Origin: Candidatus Zixiibacteriota bacterium
GTDB taxonomy: Bacteria > Zixibacteria > MSB-5A5 > GN15 > JAAZOE01
Reading direction: 5' to 3'
Assembly (NCBI GenBank): GCA_028700875.1
Contig: JAQVRW010000178.1
Span: 1 to 6,534, forward strand
Length of the DNA: 6,534 nucleotides
Shown piece by piece: positions 5,653 through 6,534 of the stretch (its first letter is position 1; each line of letters opens with the position of its first letter). The translations under genes were made by a program, and so were the position numbers. The notes beneath the pieces are model-generated. The model made no database searches, was not told the origin of the DNA, and saw nothing but the letters and a program-made list of their open reading frames with translations.

Positions 5653-5661
5653 GCGTCCGGG
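5644..5661 (-). terminator. Palindrome CCCGGACG-AG-CGTCCGGG, possible terminator of the C_GCAxxG gene
   Basis: It is a perfect 8-bp inverted repeat (9 bp with the flanking A/T pair), 12 nt after the TAA of the cysteine-rich gene. On the - strand it is followed by TTTCT, a short and imperfect T-run. It belongs to the same palindrome family as 3314-3331 and 6392-6409, so termination may be a secondary effect of a dispersed element. Confidence 0.45.
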
Positions 5662-5673
5662 TCACCCGCCAAT

Positions 5674-6129
5674 TTATGGACGTTTGGTGCGGCTGTCGTC
5701 TTCAAGGATGCGGATAACATCCGCGGCGACCTCGCCGGTGATCGTAATGCATTGATCGATATGTTCAGGCGAACCAAACTCGAATTTCTTGATCAGGACG
5801 CGGCAGCAGACGCTTTTTCGCCGTTGTTTGAACCGCTCATGCAGTTCTTTGGACGCCTCGAACATGCCCGGCGTCTCCGCCCCCGGCGTCGTCCGGCCGA
5901 ATTTCAGACCCAGCGCCATCACCCCCCCGGCCAACGCGCCGCATACGCATCCGGCACAACCCATCCCCACGGGAAAACCGGAAGCCAGCTTGACCATTTC
6001 CTTTGGAACGGGTTGGCCGAGGAATTCATTGGCGACAATAAAGACCGCTTCCGAACAGAGGAACTCGCCCGACCTGTACATTTCTTCGGCCCGCATTCGG
6101 GCGTTGGTTACGGCTATCGAATCCGACAT
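5674..6129 (-). CDS. C_GCAxxG_C_C family cysteine-rich (putative redox) protein
   Basis: This 151-residue protein starts at ATG 6129 with AAGGA five to six nt upstream. The frame stays open to an ATG at 6321, but that extension is low-complexity, so 6129 is preferred. Family features are LCSEAVF (C25), the glycine-cysteine core GFPVGMGCAGCVCGALAGG (C58, C61, C63), LGLKFGR after it, the helix KELHERFKQRRKSVCCRVL (C108, C109) and a late HIDQC (C127). Proteins of this family are small and soluble, often found beside redox or metal-handling genes, and are thought to carry an iron-sulfur cluster or redox-active cysteines; the reaction is not known. The three-cysteine spacing CAGCVC looks richer than the form I remember and could matter for cluster binding. 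It stands alone here, followed by a palindrome that may end its transcript. Confidence 0.85.
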   Translation of the reverse strand: MSDSIAVTNARMRAEEMYRSGEFLCSEAVFIVANEFLGQPVPKEMVKLASGFPVGMGCAGCVCGALAGGVMALGLKFGRTTPGAETPGMFEASKELHERFKQRRKSVCCRVLIKKFEFGSPEHIDQCITITGEVAADVIRILEDDSRTKRP

Positions 6130-6204
6130 CGAAGTCCTTTCCCTCACGTTGCCTTCCCCCTGCCGGCGGTTGACTGCCGCCCCTTTTTCAGACGCCGATT
6201 CGTC

Positions 6205-6234
6205 CGAATATGATGGTTTATCCGGGGTTGTCAA
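6205..6234 (-). promoter_or_regulatory. Possible promoter of the C_GCAxxG gene
   Basis: A perfect TTGACA (6229-6234) is followed 18 nt later on the - strand by TATTCG (6205-6210), or 17 nt later by ATATTC. The -10 match is weak. The leader to ATG 6129 would be about 70 nt. Confidence 0.4.
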
Positions 6235-6391
6235 GCGATATCCCCAGGCGGCGCTCGTGCCTGTTATCCCTCCCCCGCCTGCAAAACCACTACCACATTG
6301 ATGGTGATTACGAACACGCACCCTTTAGTGAGATGAATCAATCGATGTCTATACGTATGCCCGGACTTTGCTGTTGCTTCCAGATGGGTGC

Positions 6392-6409
6392 CCCGGACGT
6401 TCGTCCGGG
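6392..6409. repeat. Palindrome CCCGGACG-TT-CGTCCGGG, second identical copy
   Basis: It is identical over all 18 bases to 3314-3331, including the TT centre, although the flanks differ. A family copied around the genome explains this better than chance. Confidence 0.75.
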
Positions 6410-6478
6410 ACGAATTCCCTCCCCGTCCGCCAAATATCCAGCTGCCCGCGAAGACGACATGGCGAAATGGGTAACCCA

Positions 6479-6492
6479 CCCGCCGTGGCGGG
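6479..6492. repeat. Palindrome CCCGCC-GT-GGCGGG
   Basis: It is a 6-bp stem that can be lengthened, with a 3-nt bulge, by CCCA at 6475-6478 pairing with TGGG at 6496-6499. It resembles the TCCGCC-CGT-GGCGGA hairpin at 3401-3415 within the repeat cluster by the tRNA. Confidence 0.5.
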
Positions 6493-6534
6493 CTGTGGGG
6501 TGGATGTGGTGTGGCAGCACGACGAAAACATCAA

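Larger units (their letters stand above)
6235..6534. other. Gene-free right end with palindromic repeats
   Basis: I see no supportable gene in the last 300 bases. Short frames on the - strand lack ribosome sites and read through the palindromes at 6392-6409 and 6479-6492. It may be the upstream intergenic region of a gene beyond the window. Confidence 0.5.

Noticed and set aside
6130..6321. 64-codon N-terminal extension of the cysteine-rich protein
   Set aside because: The family-like sequence begins at ATG 6129, which has a good ribosome site, and a TTGACA promoter box falls inside the extension.

Overview
The window looks like a chromosomal stretch from a GC-rich Gram-negative bacterium. 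The evidence for an outer membrane is an LpoB-like protein followed by a lipoprotein with a clear lipobox. The style of dispersed GC-rich palindromes between genes, together with this gene mix, would suit Planctomycetota or a related environmental lineage. That placement is inference and weakly held.

Layout: the left part (1-1873, + strand) is a two-gene operon, with the 3' end of an LpoB-like gene overlapping by 4 nt a COG3014-type lipoprotein gene that starts with TTG. It converges, with only 4 nt between the stop codons, on a complete beta-CASP metallo-beta-lactamase-fold RNA-processing nuclease on the - strand (1878-3272). Every gene from there to the right edge is on the - strand.

Upstream of the nuclease gene, 3290-3560 is packed with short palindromic repeats, followed by a type II tRNA-Leu(UAA) at 3572-3656. 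The next block, about 3660-5100, is visibly more AT-rich. It holds a translationally coupled gene pair: a small two-helix membrane protein and a 264-residue protein with a possible RelE-like N-terminus, ten tandem octapeptides of the form (R/K)(L/I)NPLVNG and a C-terminal block of short GY..(F/Y)D..N.W(I/V)G repeats. I know of no characterised system with this build, and it is the best candidate here for something undescribed.

An approximately 100-bp element occurs twice (5076-5177 and 5551-5652), each copy ending at a palindrome and each preceding a - strand gene. Between the copies sits a small 76-residue protein gene with a good ribosome binding site. The homology continues past the element into what look like matched reading frames, suggesting a duplicated gene start of which one copy has decayed. 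At the right is a C_GCAxxG_C_C-family cysteine-rich protein (5674-6129) with a plausible promoter. The last 400 bases hold only palindromic repeats.
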